64,000 nucleotides of DNA from JBBIPA01 sp963775935 (lineage in GTDB: Bacteria > Chloroflexota > Dehalococcoidia > GIF9 > UBA5629): assembly GCA_963775935.1 (NCBI GenBank), contig CAVZKR010000003.1, positions 186,001 to 250,000 on the forward strand, read 5' to 3'. The notes beneath the pieces are model-generated. The model did not search any database. It had not been told where the DNA came from and saw only the letters and a program-made list of their open reading frames with translations. Position numbers and translations under genes: made by a program. This document shows, piece after piece, positions 1-8,776 of the stretch (positions within the stretch are counted from its first letter, which is position 1; every line of letters begins with the position of its first letter).

Positions 1-9
1 CGCAAGCCT

Positions 10-501
10 TTAGTACTCTACCGAAAAGTGCGCGAAGATGTAGAACGAGCCGTCTGCAGGAGGAGAGAATGGAACTCCGTAGTCCGCATTATCCAAATAG
101 CCTGGGTTGGCTGAGGTGAACGGCGTATCGCTGATGGCCAGATGTTCGTTAACCACCGTGATGCCTCCATTCATAGTATAGTCCGCAGTGTAGGTACCAT
201 CATGGTTGTTTGTAATGGTGAACGATCCGATGATGTTTTCTCCACCTGACGGGTTACCGGCCTGGATATCAAAGGAACCGGAACCTCCAGCATACTCGTT
301 ATACATGAACCATGTGCCACTGGGCAGGATCGGTGTGCCCAATCCGGTTGCGCTATCACCGCCGGTCTCGTAAGCACCTACCCCAGATGGATGAACTATA
401 GATAGGGGTAATGCAAAGAAAACAAGAGCTATTATTGCAACTGAAAATAGTAAGGCAAAAATAAAGCGCCAGGATATACTTTTCTTGTGATTATCAACCA
501 T
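10..501 (-). CDS. Secreted or membrane-anchored hypothetical protein
   Basis: I do not recognise this 163-residue protein. A basic N-terminus (DNHKKSISWR) is followed by one hydrophobic segment at about residues 13-36, then a Gly, Thr and Asn-rich extracytoplasmic part, so it is exported or anchored by an uncleaved signal. The ATG at 501 has a good ribosome binding site, GGGAGG, six bases upstream. The C-terminal part looks like beta strands. Nothing in the adjacent genes suggests a function. Confidence 0.7.
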   Translation of the reverse strand: MVDNHKKSISWRFIFALLFSVAIIALVFFALPLSIVHPSGVGAYETGGDSATGLGTPILPSGTWFMYNEYAGGSGSFDIQAGNPSGGENIIGSFTITNNHDGTYTADYTMNGGITVVNEHLAISDTPFTSANPGYLDNADYGVPFSPPADGSFYIFAHFSVEY

Positions 502-568
502 GTTAATCCTCCCTCAACTATAATGTAATTGTAATATATTCTATGTGTACTTTGCGGGGTCTTTTGTC

Positions 569-808
569 TTATGCTAGGATTTCGGCAATCTTAAGAGCAA
601 CGATGACAGTAAAAGCAAGGAGCAAGGGAATAATACCGATATTGAGAGTCCTGCCAAAAAATTTCTTAGTTTCACTATTGCTGGCCATTAAGAGCTCCCT
701 GCTGGTGAGAAAACAGATAAGCAGGATAACAGCGAAAATACTGAGACTTGCAGTTAGCCCCATAGCCGCAATTGTAGTTACAGTGGTTACGGTTACTGTG
801 GAAACCAT
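569..808 (-). CDS. Small two-helix membrane protein
   Basis: This is a 79-residue hypothetical protein with two hydrophobic segments (about residues 10-35 and 52-76) separated by a short polar loop containing SNSETKKFFGR. The start is supported by a very strong AGGAGGGGGG just before the ATG. An overlapping plus-strand frame (543-821) lacks such a site and is rejected. Function unknown. It may be a relic of a larger inner-membrane protein. Confidence 0.6.
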   Translation of the reverse strand: MVSTVTVTTVTTIAAMGLTASLSIFAVILLICFLTSRELLMASNSETKKFFGRTLNIGIIPLLLAFTVIVALKIAEILA

Positions 809-879
809 TCCCCCCTCCTAAAACATCGATCCAATAATCAGAATTACGAACTTATGATATTGTCACACAAAACAATAGA

Positions 880-1112
880 TTAGTCAAGTTCTTGTGGAAC
901 TGCGAAAGACCGTTTACACACAAAGTATAGCCTTTTCTCTGAATCTTTCATAGGTGTCTTGCCATCTAACGCTGCGTGTGGCCTACAATAATTATAATAG
1001 GTTCCCCATTCTTCTAGTTTCTTATTGAATAACTTAGCATCGTCGATTATATGACTTCGCTCGACTTTGCCATTTAACCTTGGTGTTCTGGGTTTGATAT
1101 ATACATGATTAA
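880..1112 (-). mobile_element. Remnant of an IS481/IS3-like transposase (integrase core, C-terminal end)
   Basis: The minus strand encodes the end of an rve-type (DDE) integrase core: a VYIKPRTPRLNGKVERSH segment containing the last catalytic Glu, followed by LEEWGTYYNYCRPHAALDGKTP, typical of the C-terminal rve_3 part of IS481/IS3-family transposases. The first two catalytic Asp residues and the helix-turn-helix are missing. The open frame continues upstream to 1305, but that part is the antisense of a GGDEF remnant, so the transposase homology begins near 1105-1112. No terminal inverted repeats were recognised. It is a dead fragment. Confidence 0.75.
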
Positions 1113-1428
1113 TACATTCCGGAAATCCGATATCATCGCTCATGTTAGCGAAGAAACATTCGCAGTTCTTGCAATAGAAGCCCAGAGTGGCAGCACTGAT
1201 GTTATCGGCAAACACCTGCAGACCAATTTGGGAAAATACAATACCAAAGTTAGCCCGGAACATTTGTTGGCAAGCATGGGAACTGCATATTATGATCCAG
1301 AGCATCCTTGCTCAATAGACACACTCTTCGGATATACAGATATGTTGCTTTATCGGCAAAAAAGTGGAATACGAAAATCAGCTTTATTGTGGTATCTAGA
1401 ACAAGACACTGAGCTTCAGAAAAACTAG
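1105..1428 (+). pseudogene. C-terminal fragment of a degenerate GGDEF (diguanylate cyclase) domain
   Basis: The plus strand encodes FRKSDIIAHVSEETFAVLAIEA, which aligns with the typical FRxSDIIARxGGDEFAVL of diguanylate cyclases but has SEETF in place of GGDEF. Downstream, SMGTAYYDPEHPCSIDTL and ADxLLYRQK-like residues match the end of a GGDEF domain. The N-terminal half is missing and the fragment abuts the transposase remnant at about 1105. With the signature motif changed and the domain cut, it cannot be an active cyclase. I read it as a gene truncated by an insertion, then eroded. Confidence 0.6.
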
Positions 1429-1513
1429 CGAGCAGCAAACACTGAGCATTCCCTTACTTCCCTTCAGCGCCTTTGCAGGAGCGACAATAGAGAAAGATGA
1501 ATAAGGATGAACC

Positions 1514-2635
1514 TCAAACTCCCAATTCGCCGCGGAGATTGATGAATGAAATGAGATTATCACGCGCCACCATACCAATAATTGTACCATCTTTAACTAC
1601 GAGCACCTGGTTGATATTCACCTCAGCTAACATCTGCATTGCCAGGGCGAGGTCGTCATTAGGACTTACTGTCTTCAGCTTATCGAAAGGTGTCATAGCC
1701 TCCCTCACCGTTCTAGTGAACCACTGGTCACGCGGTACCGACTTAATATCATGAATAGTTATCAAACCTACAATTCTATTACTCTGCACTACGGGAAAAC
1801 AGCGCTTGCCAGAGGTTAGAATATTGTTGTGCACCAGTTGCTCAATAGTCTGTTCAGGCGGTATAACGGCACAATCGGTAGTCATTGCTTCCACTACCTT
1901 ATGTCCTTTGAGCATTTCCTGAAGCGCCAGCTGACGATAACTACCAGAAGCCGCACTTTCCAGGAACCAGCCGATAAGAGCCAGCCACAATCCGTTAAGC
2001 CAATTCCCCTGAAAGATAAACCAGATACCGACAAAAATGAAGATATAACCAACAACTCGCCCAACAGTCGAAGCAGTTTTAGTAGACCTTTTCAGATTTT
2101 GACTACGCCACCATAATAAGGACCTGAGCACCCGTCCGCCATCAAGTGGAAAGCCAGGCACGAGGTTAAATCCAGCCAGAAAAATATTAATCCACCCCAA
2201 CCAAAAGGCAATAGCAACTATGAATTCAAATCCGCCTTGCAGTAAGAACCAGATAGCAAGGAATATGCCGCCGAGAACTAGACTCGTCAATGGACCAGCG
2301 ATAGCCATCCGGAACTCATCCTGAGGGCGTTTCGGCTCCTCAACCATCTGCGAAACACCACCAAAAATAAACAGGGTTATCGCCTGGACAGGAATTCCCT
2401 CGGACTTAGCTACCAAGCTGTGCATTAGTTCATGTGCCAGCACGGAGCCGAAGAACAGTAGACTCGTAATAATACCAGCTGCTATGGCCAGTGGTAATCC
2501 CCAATCCGGATATGTAGCAGGGAAATAATTAGCAGCCAGTGACCATGCTACCAGCAAAAAAACAACAAACCAGGAATAGTGAAGCTTTATCGCAATACCA
2601 AAAGCTTTACCGATCGGTATACCCCCACCTAACAT
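1514..2635 (-). CDS. Site-2 protease family (M50) membrane metalloprotease with two CBS domains
   Basis: This 373-residue protein is a rhomboid-unrelated intramembrane zinc protease. HELMH at residues 68-72 supplies two zinc ligands and the catalytic Glu. NLVPGFPLDGGR, at roughly 155-167, supplies the Asp ligand of the S2P family. About five to six hydrophobic segments lie in the first 235 residues. Two CBS domains follow (about 245-300 and 308-368), which in this family probably sense adenine nucleotides. The start is ATG with AAGGAG nine bases upstream. The substrate is unknown. It is transcribed divergently from the CDF transporter. Confidence 0.9.
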   Translation of the reverse strand: MLGGGIPIGKAFGIAIKLHYSWFVVFLLVAWSLAANYFPATYPDWGLPLAIAAGIITSLLFFGSVLAHELMHSLVAKSEGIPVQAITLFIFGGVSQMVEEPKRPQDEFRMAIAGPLTSLVLGGIFLAIWFLLQGGFEFIVAIAFWLGWINIFLAGFNLVPGFPLDGGRVLRSLLWWRSQNLKRSTKTASTVGRVVGYIFIFVGIWFIFQGNWLNGLWLALIGWFLESAASGSYRQLALQEMLKGHKVVEAMTTDCAVIPPEQTIEQLVHNNILTSGKRCFPVVQSNRIVGLITIHDIKSVPRDQWFTRTVREAMTPFDKLKTVSPNDDLALAMQMLAEVNINQVLVVKDGTIIGMVARDNLISFINLRGELGV

Positions 2636-2743
2636 CTCAATAAACTCCTTTCAAACATGAAGTTGGTAGACCTAATTAAGTTAAGTTGGTTTTTCCAAAA
2701 CCAGAAAAGCTAGGCAAAAGGCATGGCAATTCTTTCTATATTA

Positions 2744-2752
2744 ATTATATCA
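2744..2752 (-). promoter_or_regulatory. Extended -10 promoter for the M50 protease
   Basis: On the minus strand the sequence reads TGATATAAT, a perfect TATAAT with the upstream TG of an extended -10. The -35 region is weak. The start codon lies about 110 bases downstream. Confidence 0.4.
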
Positions 2753-2938
2753 AATATACGCTTTCTCCCTTACTTGACTCACTTTAACCAGGTTAATCTA
2801 ACATTGTCACTCAATTTCAACAAAGACAAAAGGCTTCGCTTTTTTGTTTAAAACGGTAAAGAGGTAAGCAGTTGATAAAACCAATGTGTAATCATTTGAT
2901 TTAACTTAGGCATAGATGTAAACTGGTAGCTCAATTTA

Positions 2939-2947
2939 TGGTATAGT
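2939..2947 (+). promoter_or_regulatory. Extended -10 promoter for the CDF transporter
   Basis: TGGTATAGT is an extended -10 element (TGnTATAnT type). The expected transcription start near 2954 is only about 8 bases before the TTG at 2962 (17 before the ATG at 2971), so the leader would be very short and has no good ribosome binding site. Confidence 0.35.
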
Positions 2948-2961
2948 ACGAACACAGAGAA

Positions 2962-3879
2962 TTGAAAAATATGTTTTCCACAAAGGCTGGAGCCGCCAAG
3001 CTACTTATCAGCGTAGTCATCGGCTTAATAGTACTTAAAATAGTCGTTAGCTGGTTGACAGGCAGCATGAGCATACTTGCTCAAACAGCCGACAGCTTCT
3101 TTGACTTGTTTGCTGGGCTCATTACCCTTTCCGCTATTCGTATTGCCACCAAACCAGCCGATGAGGAACATCCATATGGTCATGGCAAGGTGGAAGATAT
3201 TGCTGGTATGGTGCAGGGAGTTCTCATTTTTATTGCTGGTGTCCTGATCATCTATTCTTCAGTACGCCGCATTATAGAAGGTGCGGATGTGGAATTAGCT
3301 GAAACCGGTATAGCATTAATGGTAATCTCTATCGTAGTGAGCATCTTTTTGTCCCGCCATTTGAAAAAAGTTGCTAAGCTTACCGACTCGATAGCCCTGG
3401 AGGCCAATGCCCAAAATATTGCCAGCGATGTGTACTCCGCCATAGCCGTATTGATTGGATTAGCGATAGTAAAATTCACCAAGCTCGCTGTTTTTGATGC
3501 AATCATTGCTATTGGAGTCGCCCTTTATATTTTGAAAGTCTCTTTTGATACCATCCGTAAACCAGTCTTGGGACTAATCGATGCCAAACTGCCCCCTGAG
3601 CAAGAAAAAACAATCGAAACCTGCCTGCAAAACCACAGCCACGAGGTAGTTGGCTTTCATGCATTGCGCACACGCCGCTCCGGAAGCCAGCGCTACATAG
3701 ACCTCCATCTGGTCATGTCAAAGGAAATCAATCTTGAGCAGGCTCATCAGGTATGTGATCAGATCGAGCATGAGATACGGAGTGAACTTCCTGAAGCCAG
3801 CGTTGTCATTCACACGGAGCCTTGCGATGATGAGTGCAATCACTGCTATGTATCCTGCCCAAAACGTCAAGACAACTAA
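2962..3879 (+). CDS. Cation diffusion facilitator (CDF) metal efflux transporter
   Basis: This 305-residue protein has the CDF layout: about six membrane segments in the first 205 residues, then a cytoplasmic domain of about 90 residues. TADSFFDLFAG and EEHPYGHGKVED match the metal-binding helices II/III region, with the HxxxD-type and DxxxD-type ligands expected for Zn, Fe or Mn export. The tail ends in a Cys/His-rich stretch (CDDECNHCYVSC), which may bind metal. The start is TTG at 2962 or ATG at 2971. The transported metal cannot be told from sequence alone. Confidence 0.92.
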   Translation: MKNMFSTKAGAAKLLISVVIGLIVLKIVVSWLTGSMSILAQTADSFFDLFAGLITLSAIRIATKPADEEHPYGHGKVEDIAGMVQGVLIFIAGVLIIYSSVRRIIEGADVELAETGIALMVISIVVSIFLSRHLKKVAKLTDSIALEANAQNIASDVYSAIAVLIGLAIVKFTKLAVFDAIIAIGVALYILKVSFDTIRKPVLGLIDAKLPPEQEKTIETCLQNHSHEVVGFHALRTRRSGSQRYIDLHLVMSKEINLEQAHQVCDQIEHEIRSELPEASVVIHTEPCDDECNHCYVSCPKRQDN

Positions 3880-3966
3880 CTGGAAAAAGCCAGGCAAAGG
3901 CTCTAAAATGGTGCTTCAATAGAAAGGTGACGAATATATTCAATTATATGAGAAGGGGTATGCGAA

Positions 3967-4596
3967 ATGGAATGGATTGAGGAAGTCCTTTCTCAAGTTA
4001 TGAATGCGATCAACCAGGGTAATATTACAGCTCTGGTTGCGTTATTCTTCATAGTAGTGCTTACAGAGATGGGCATACCTTTCCCCTTCATACTGGATGC
4101 GGCACTATTTTTTACCAGCTATCAAAGCGGCATTATTTCAGGACAAGTCGGCATCGTGTTCTTGGTAGTATTTGTAGGCAGGCAGTTTGGATCGGGACTG
4201 CTCTACTGGTTGACCCGTTTACCTGGCAATGTCTTTATCAACTGGCTGGGGAGACGATTCCCATCAATTCCCCGCGGGCTCACCAAGATTGAAACCAGGC
4301 TCGGCAAAGATGCTATCCTGGCTATTGCGATAGCCAGACTCAGCAGTCTGCTTACGGTAGCGTCGGTAGCTTCTGGAGCTATTGGTCTACGGTATTACTA
4401 TCTCGTCCTTGGAGTTGCCCTATCCGCCGTTATTTTTGATGGAGTTCTGTTACTACTTGGCTCCGGTATAGGAGTGTTTCTACCACATTTACCACCGTGG
4501 ATTATTGTCATCGGACTGATCGTCCTTCTGGCTATTGTATGGGGAGTGCACCTGGCCTGGGTTCGGCGAAAGCCTCGTTCATTAACTAATACATAG
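3967..4596 (+). CDS. DedA/SNARE-associated (VTT domain) membrane protein
   Basis: This 209-residue integral membrane protein has about five hydrophobic segments. It carries DedA/VTT-like features: an early FPFILDAALFF segment, a GRQFGSGLLYWLTR region, and a LTVASVASGAIGLRYYYLVLG stretch where DedA proteins have their re-entrant loop with a conserved Arg and Gly. Bacterial relatives are linked to lipid carrier flipping and membrane homeostasis. GAGAAGGGG precedes the ATG. It follows the CDF gene by 87 bases and may share its transcript. Assignment is to family level only. Confidence 0.7.
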   Translation: MEWIEEVLSQVMNAINQGNITALVALFFIVVLTEMGIPFPFILDAALFFTSYQSGIISGQVGIVFLVVFVGRQFGSGLLYWLTRLPGNVFINWLGRRFPSIPRGLTKIETRLGKDAILAIAIARLSSLLTVASVASGAIGLRYYYLVLGVALSAVIFDGVLLLLGSGIGVFLPHLPPWIIVIGLIVLLAIVWGVHLAWVRRKPRSLTNT

Positions 4597-4727
4597 TAAA
4601 GGTATATAATTAAGGCAACTATCCACTTCAATTTAGAAACTTGATTTACTAAGCGTGAGTATCGTAAACTTGCTCCCTAGCAAAGGAAGCTGAAGTAAAC
4701 TAAGCGCACAGAGGAATTGACAAAGCC

Positions 4728-5651
4728 ATGGAAAACAAGCAATGCACACTATTTGATGCCATTGGTAATACTCCGCTCATTGAGCTAAAGAGTATAAATG
4801 GCAATAAGAAAATACGGATATTAGGTAAATTCGAAGGCGCTAACCCGGGCGGTTCAGTCAAAGACCGAGCTGCTTATTATATGATCATGAAGGCCGAGAA
4901 AACCGGTGAACTCACTCAAAATAAGACCATTGTTGAACCGACATCGGGCAATATGGGGATTGCTCTGGCAATGATAGGCGCTGCGAAAGGATACCATGTT
5001 AGACTATTTATGCCTGAATGTGTAAGTACAGAGAGGCAAGGTGCATTAATGGCGCTCGGTGCAGAAGTGATACTTACCCCGGCTAGAGAAAGTACCGATG
5101 GGGCCATCAGAAGAGCTAAGGAATTCGTAAACGCCGCACCCGAGAAATATTTTATGCCAAATCAATTCGATAATCCGAATAACGTGCTTGCTCACTATGA
5201 GATGACAGGACCGGAGGTTTTTGCTCAGACCCACGGTGAACTCGATGTATTTGTCGCTGGTATGGGAACCACGGGAACGCTTATGGGCACCAGTAAGTAT
5301 CTTAAAGAGAAAAAACCGTCGGTCAAAACAGTTGGTGTTGAACCTACAGTAGGCCATACGATACAGGGGCTCAAGAATATGACCGAAGCTATAGTACCCA
5401 AAATTTATCACCCTGAAGTATGCGACGAAAAAGTCACTGTGGAGGATGGGGAAGCATTTGAAACGACCAGACTACTGGCAACAAAAGAAGGGCTCTTCCT
5501 GGGCATGTCAAGCGGAGCAGCAGTAGCAGGTGCTTTACAAATAGCTCAGAAAATGAACCAGGGTACCATTGTAGTTATACTGCCCGATAGAGGCGACCGC
5601 TATCTCAGTACCACATTATTCCGGTCTGTATGTGCCAAATGTCCACCGTAA
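4728..5651 (+). CDS. cysM: Cysteine synthase family protein (O-acetylserine or O-phosphoserine sulfhydrylase, CysM-like)
   Basis: This 307-residue enzyme is a fold-type II PLP protein of normal family length. GGSVKDR places the PLP Schiff-base lysine at residue 45. TSGNMGIA, near 68-75, is the substrate-binding loop, GMGTTGT binds the phosphate, and GMSSGAAVAG near 255 lies by the pyridine nitrogen. It would make cysteine from an activated serine and sulfide. CysM is preferred over CysK because of its length and the terminal CAKCPP tail. Cystathionine beta-synthase-type activity is not excluded. No serine acetyltransferase lies nearby. Confidence 0.85.
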   Translation: MENKQCTLFDAIGNTPLIELKSINGNKKIRILGKFEGANPGGSVKDRAAYYMIMKAEKTGELTQNKTIVEPTSGNMGIALAMIGAAKGYHVRLFMPECVSTERQGALMALGAEVILTPARESTDGAIRRAKEFVNAAPEKYFMPNQFDNPNNVLAHYEMTGPEVFAQTHGELDVFVAGMGTTGTLMGTSKYLKEKKPSVKTVGVEPTVGHTIQGLKNMTEAIVPKIYHPEVCDEKVTVEDGEAFETTRLLATKEGLFLGMSSGAAVAGALQIAQKMNQGTIVVILPDRGDRYLSTTLFRSVCAKCPP

Positions 5652-5736
5652 CACAAAAAAGCAACGGACCAGTATTAAAAGAACAGGCGTTTTCCCAGCC
5701 AACCTATAAGAAATAATGGTATAACAGGACATTGGA

Positions 5737-6777
5737 CTAAAACAAGTGGACTGATGTCGCTTTGAACGTCAAATAAACTTTTGTCCCAATCCTCAGACCC
5801 ATATCATCAAATGAACGTCTGGTAACTGAAACTACGAAGGTAACACCGACATTCACCATTATTACAATAACATTTCCTTCGTCTACAATCCTCTCTATCT
5901 CACCGTAAAAGGAGTTACGGGCACTTGACTCAATAGGCTTCAATGAGATAAATATCTCCTCGGGTCTAATAGATACATACACATTGCCAGATTTACCGAC
6001 AGCGGAAACAATAGTGACACCATCGACATTTATTCGAGCAGTACCATTATCAACAACAGAAACACCCTGAAATAGATTTCTTATACCTAAAAAGTCAGCC
6101 ACAAATTTTGAATTTGGTCTTCTGAACACATCAGTTGGTGCACCAACTTGCATAATTTCTCCACTATTCATTATCGCTATCTTGCTACCTAGAAAAAAAG
6201 CTTCACCAAAATTATGGGTTACATGTATCATTGTGGTTTGAGTGAGAGAATGGATTCGGTGGAGTTCCTCCCATAGCCTGGTTTTCGTCTGAACATCAAC
6301 AGCACTAGAAGGTTCATCGAGGAGTAAAACCTTGGGAGACGGCGCTAATGCCCTGGCTATAGCTATCCGCTGTTTTTCGCCGCCGCTTAGAGAACGAGTC
6401 TCTCGATTTAATAGATGAGAGATACCCAGCAAGTCGGATAATGTAGTTATTCTTTCTCTAATTTCGTTCTTGGTACACTTAATTTGCTGTAAACCAAAGG
6501 CAATATTGTCAAATACGTTCAGGAAGGGAAACAATACATAGTCTTGTGGCACATAACCAACTCCCCTTTCCTCAGGCGCTAATCTGGTAAAATTTCTATT
6601 ATCTACCCATATCTCCCCTTTTATTTTGTGCAGCCCTGCTATACACTCGATGAGAACCGTCTTACCCACACCAGTCGGTCCTAGAATGACAAAATACTCC
6701 TTTTCTCCTATAACAAGGTTTATATTTCTCAGAAAAAATTCGCCCAGACTGACTGATAGGTTTTTAAGTTCAATCAT
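5737..6777 (-). CDS. modC: Molybdate/tungstate ABC transporter, ATP-binding protein
   Basis: This 346-residue ATPase has a Walker A GPTGVGKT (residues 33-40), a signature LSGGEKQR (about 128-135), a Walker B VLLLDEP (about 150) and a C-terminal TOBE-like domain from about residue 265, as in ModC/WtpC proteins that bind oxyanion. It is the last gene of a three-gene operon with a four-base ATGA overlap with the permease. Because the binding protein is of the ModA/WtpA type, molybdate or tungstate is the expected substrate. Which of the two cannot be settled by sequence. Confidence 0.85.
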   Translation of the reverse strand: MIELKNLSVSLGEFFLRNINLVIGEKEYFVILGPTGVGKTVLIECIAGLHKIKGEIWVDNRNFTRLAPEERGVGYVPQDYVLFPFLNVFDNIAFGLQQIKCTKNEIRERITTLSDLLGISHLLNRETRSLSGGEKQRIAIARALAPSPKVLLLDEPSSAVDVQTKTRLWEELHRIHSLTQTTMIHVTHNFGEAFFLGSKIAIMNSGEIMQVGAPTDVFRRPNSKFVADFLGIRNLFQGVSVVDNGTARINVDGVTIVSAVGKSGNVYVSIRPEEIFISLKPIESSARNSFYGEIERIVDEGNVIVIMVNVGVTFVVSVTRRSFDDMGLRIGTKVYLTFKATSVHLF

Positions 6778-7592
6778 ATCTGGAACCTTTTACCAGTAAT
6801 CTTCCTGAGAAGAAGCAGAGCCGCTATCGCAATAACGATGAGAATGAAAATCACTGCTATAGCTTTCCCGACATTAGCGCTTGCCAGGCTAAGAAATATG
6901 GCAACAGGCAACGTTTCAGTTTTCATAGGAGTTGCACCTGCCAGCGTTACCGTGGCCCCAAACTCACCCATAGCCCTGGCCCAGGTCAAAACGCCAGCAG
7001 CAATTAATCCGTTCTTAGTAAGAGGAAGAATAATTTTGAAAAAAGCTTCGGGTTTGCTGCAGCCTAACGTTCTGCCAACTTGCTCATACCTCGGGTCAAT
7101 GCTATCAAAAGCAGATTTAAGCAATCGGATAGCCAGGGCACAGACAACCGTAACCTGAGCAAGGACTATACCTGGCAAAGCAAATACGAACTTCACATTG
7201 CTGTTAATTGCGTCACCGACAGGAGTATTGAAAAAAACTAGAAGACAGGCACCCAACGCTATCGGTGATATAACGATAGGCAGGTCAAGCAGGCTGTCAA
7301 CAATATCCTTACCGGGAAATTTGGTTTGAGATATAGCATAAGCAACAGGAATAGCTATAAGCATAGAAATAACAGTAGCAATGGTGGCGGTGATAACACT
7401 CAATTTGACGGCAAAAATGATTTCCTCAGATAACAGAGCAACTACAAAGGTATTCCAGTCGGTATAGGAGAGCAAAGATACCACAATGCCGACAATGAAC
7501 AATGTTAAAAGGACCAGAGCACCGATGACCGCCCCATTAAATGCCCTCTCACCACCGACACCTTTTAATGCTTTAAACATGCTATACTTCAC
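6774..7592 (-). CDS. modB: Molybdate/tungstate ABC transporter, permease
   Basis: This 272-residue permease has about six membrane segments and the EAA loop of binding-protein-dependent importers (QVGRTLGCSKPEAFFKIILP), where the ATPase docks. The string ARAMGEFGATVTLAGA is characteristic of molybdate, tungstate and sulfate permeases (ModB, WtpB, CysT). It sits between the binding protein and the ATPase, overlapping the latter by four bases. Confidence 0.88.
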   Translation of the reverse strand: MKYSMFKALKGVGGERAFNGAVIGALVLLTLFIVGIVVSLLSYTDWNTFVVALLSEEIIFAVKLSVITATIATVISMLIAIPVAYAISQTKFPGKDIVDSLLDLPIVISPIALGACLLVFFNTPVGDAINSNVKFVFALPGIVLAQVTVVCALAIRLLKSAFDSIDPRYEQVGRTLGCSKPEAFFKIILPLTKNGLIAAGVLTWARAMGEFGATVTLAGATPMKTETLPVAIFLSLASANVGKAIAVIFILIVIAIAALLLLRKITGKRFQI

Positions 7593-7609
7593 TCAAATTG
7601 TACGTTATG

Positions 7610-8527
7610 TTACTTGACCAAAGGTTTATAATTTGCAGGCAGTTTATATTCCCCGCCAATTGTAGCATTGGGAGCAAACTTCCTTGCCTCGTTCTCGACG
7701 GAGATATATCCCCACTTACTGAAAATTCTCCGACCGTCTGACGATACCAGAAAATCCATGAATCGTTTGGCGCTCTCTGTGTCTTTACTAAAACTCGATA
7801 CTGCCACTGGAATGTAGGCAATCCTGGGAATTTGTTCCGGCTTAAGATACACTGCATCCATGGTTCCTGGATTCCAGGCGGGGAAAACATCCCAACCAAG
7901 AATAGCATCTACTGACTTTAAAGCAACTAGAGTGGCACACCTTTCACAGCTTTCAGCATAGGTAACAATGTTTCTACCGACAGCTTCCAGCAGGTTACTT
8001 CGCTCTAATATCTCAATAGCATATAATCCAACGCAGACTGTCTCGGGATTACCTATGCCTATTTTAATTCCGGGATTAGCCAGGTCAGAGAGTTCCTTTA
8101 TTTTTTTGGGATTGCCAGCTTGCACCACGATTGCAGGTACCAGGTAAGCAATAATCCTGGCTGTTCCACGGTTAACCACACCGTCTCGCTCCGCTATCAC
8201 CATATAGTCGGGAGAGCCAGGTATATACAAATCACCTTCCCTGGATATTTTCATCTGTGAAAGCACAGTGCCAGAACCACCAAAATTAAGATAGACTGGT
8301 ATTCCAGACTTTTCCGTGAAAGCTTTGGCAGCCTCTTCCATAGCCGGCTTGCTGGCAGCACCGCAAAAAGCAGTGATAGTTTTTGATTGTTCTGCTACAG
8401 TACATCCACCAGAAGGCAAGGGGAATAAAAGCAATAATGAAAACAATACAAATACAGCACTCCTAGCTGAGACAAAAGAATAGCGTCCTCTATTAAAGGA
8501 CGCTATATGAGACAAAAGATATTTCAC
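7610..8527 (-). CDS. modA: Molybdate/tungstate ABC transporter, substrate-binding lipoprotein
   Basis: This 305-residue protein binds oxyanion outside the membrane. The N-terminal hydrophobic segment ends in a possible lipobox (LPSGGC). The mature part starts ITAFCGAASKPAMEEAAKAF and contains NFGGSGTVLSQM, the oxyanion-binding Ser/Gly loop of ModA/WtpA. GIGNPETVCVG marks the second lobe. The start is GTG at 8527, chosen because GGAGG lies six bases upstream; that GGAGG is inside a hairpin of the upstream riboswitch. It leads the modABC operon. Confidence 0.85.
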   Translation of the reverse strand: MKYLLSHIASFNRGRYSFVSARSAVFVLFSLLLLFPLPSGGCTVAEQSKTITAFCGAASKPAMEEAAKAFTEKSGIPVYLNFGGSGTVLSQMKISREGDLYIPGSPDYMVIAERDGVVNRGTARIIAYLVPAIVVQAGNPKKIKELSDLANPGIKIGIGNPETVCVGLYAIEILERSNLLEAVGRNIVTYAESCERCATLVALKSVDAILGWDVFPAWNPGTMDAVYLKPEQIPRIAYIPVAVSSFSKDTESAKRFMDFLVSSDGRRIFSKWGYISVENEARKFAPNATIGGEYKLPANYKPLVK

Positions 8528-8531
8528 GATT

Positions 8532-8645
8532 CCTCCTTCCGAAATCGGGAGGTATCACCGTTTCCAGCAATACCGTCGAGACTTTTACATCTACCGGCTG
8601 CATACCCTAGGTAGTACCTTTAGGTACATCAGCTCAGAGGACTTG
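8532..8645 (-). promoter_or_regulatory. Probable molybdenum (or tungsten) cofactor riboswitch
   Basis: The RNA leader of modA carries hallmarks of the Moco/Tuco RNA family as I remember it from the E. coli moaA leader: CCTCTGAGC near the 5' end, a hairpin closed by GGTAT/ATACC with a GGAAAC loop, then CTCCCG immediately after. The CCTCC of that element can pair with the GGAGG ribosome binding site (positions 8532-8552 form CCTCC-loop-GGAGG), so ligand binding could control translation start. No T-run follows, which fits translational rather than terminator control. Moco against Tuco is not resolved. Confidence 0.65.
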
Positions 8646-8651
8646 CCTACT

Positions 8652-8681
8652 ATTCTAGACCAGATACCAAAGATATGTCAA
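8652..8681 (-). promoter_or_regulatory. Sigma-70 type promoter of the modABC operon
   Basis: The minus strand has TTGACA (8681-8676), an 18-base spacer and TAGAAT (8657-8652). Transcription would begin near 8645, just before the first conserved riboswitch bases. This agreement supports both calls. Confidence 0.65.
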
Positions 8682-8776
8682 ACAAACTACTTTGATACTT
8701 AACTACGAAACCCCTCCTTACTTGTGGTCTGACAATAACCGGAGAGTGAACACAAGAGTAAGGAGATGTTCCGAAC

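Larger units (their letters stand above)
2636..2961. other. Divergent intergenic region with promoters on both strands
   Basis: This 326-base gap separates the M50 protease (minus) from the CDF transporter (plus). It is AT-rich and holds no convincing small gene. Each strand shows an extended -10 promoter, listed separately. I see no riboswitch or strong terminator in it. Confidence 0.5.

Noticed and set aside
543..821. Plus-strand open frame overlapping the small two-helix membrane protein
   Set aside because: It lacks a ribosome binding site, while the minus-strand frame has a very strong one and sensible membrane helices.
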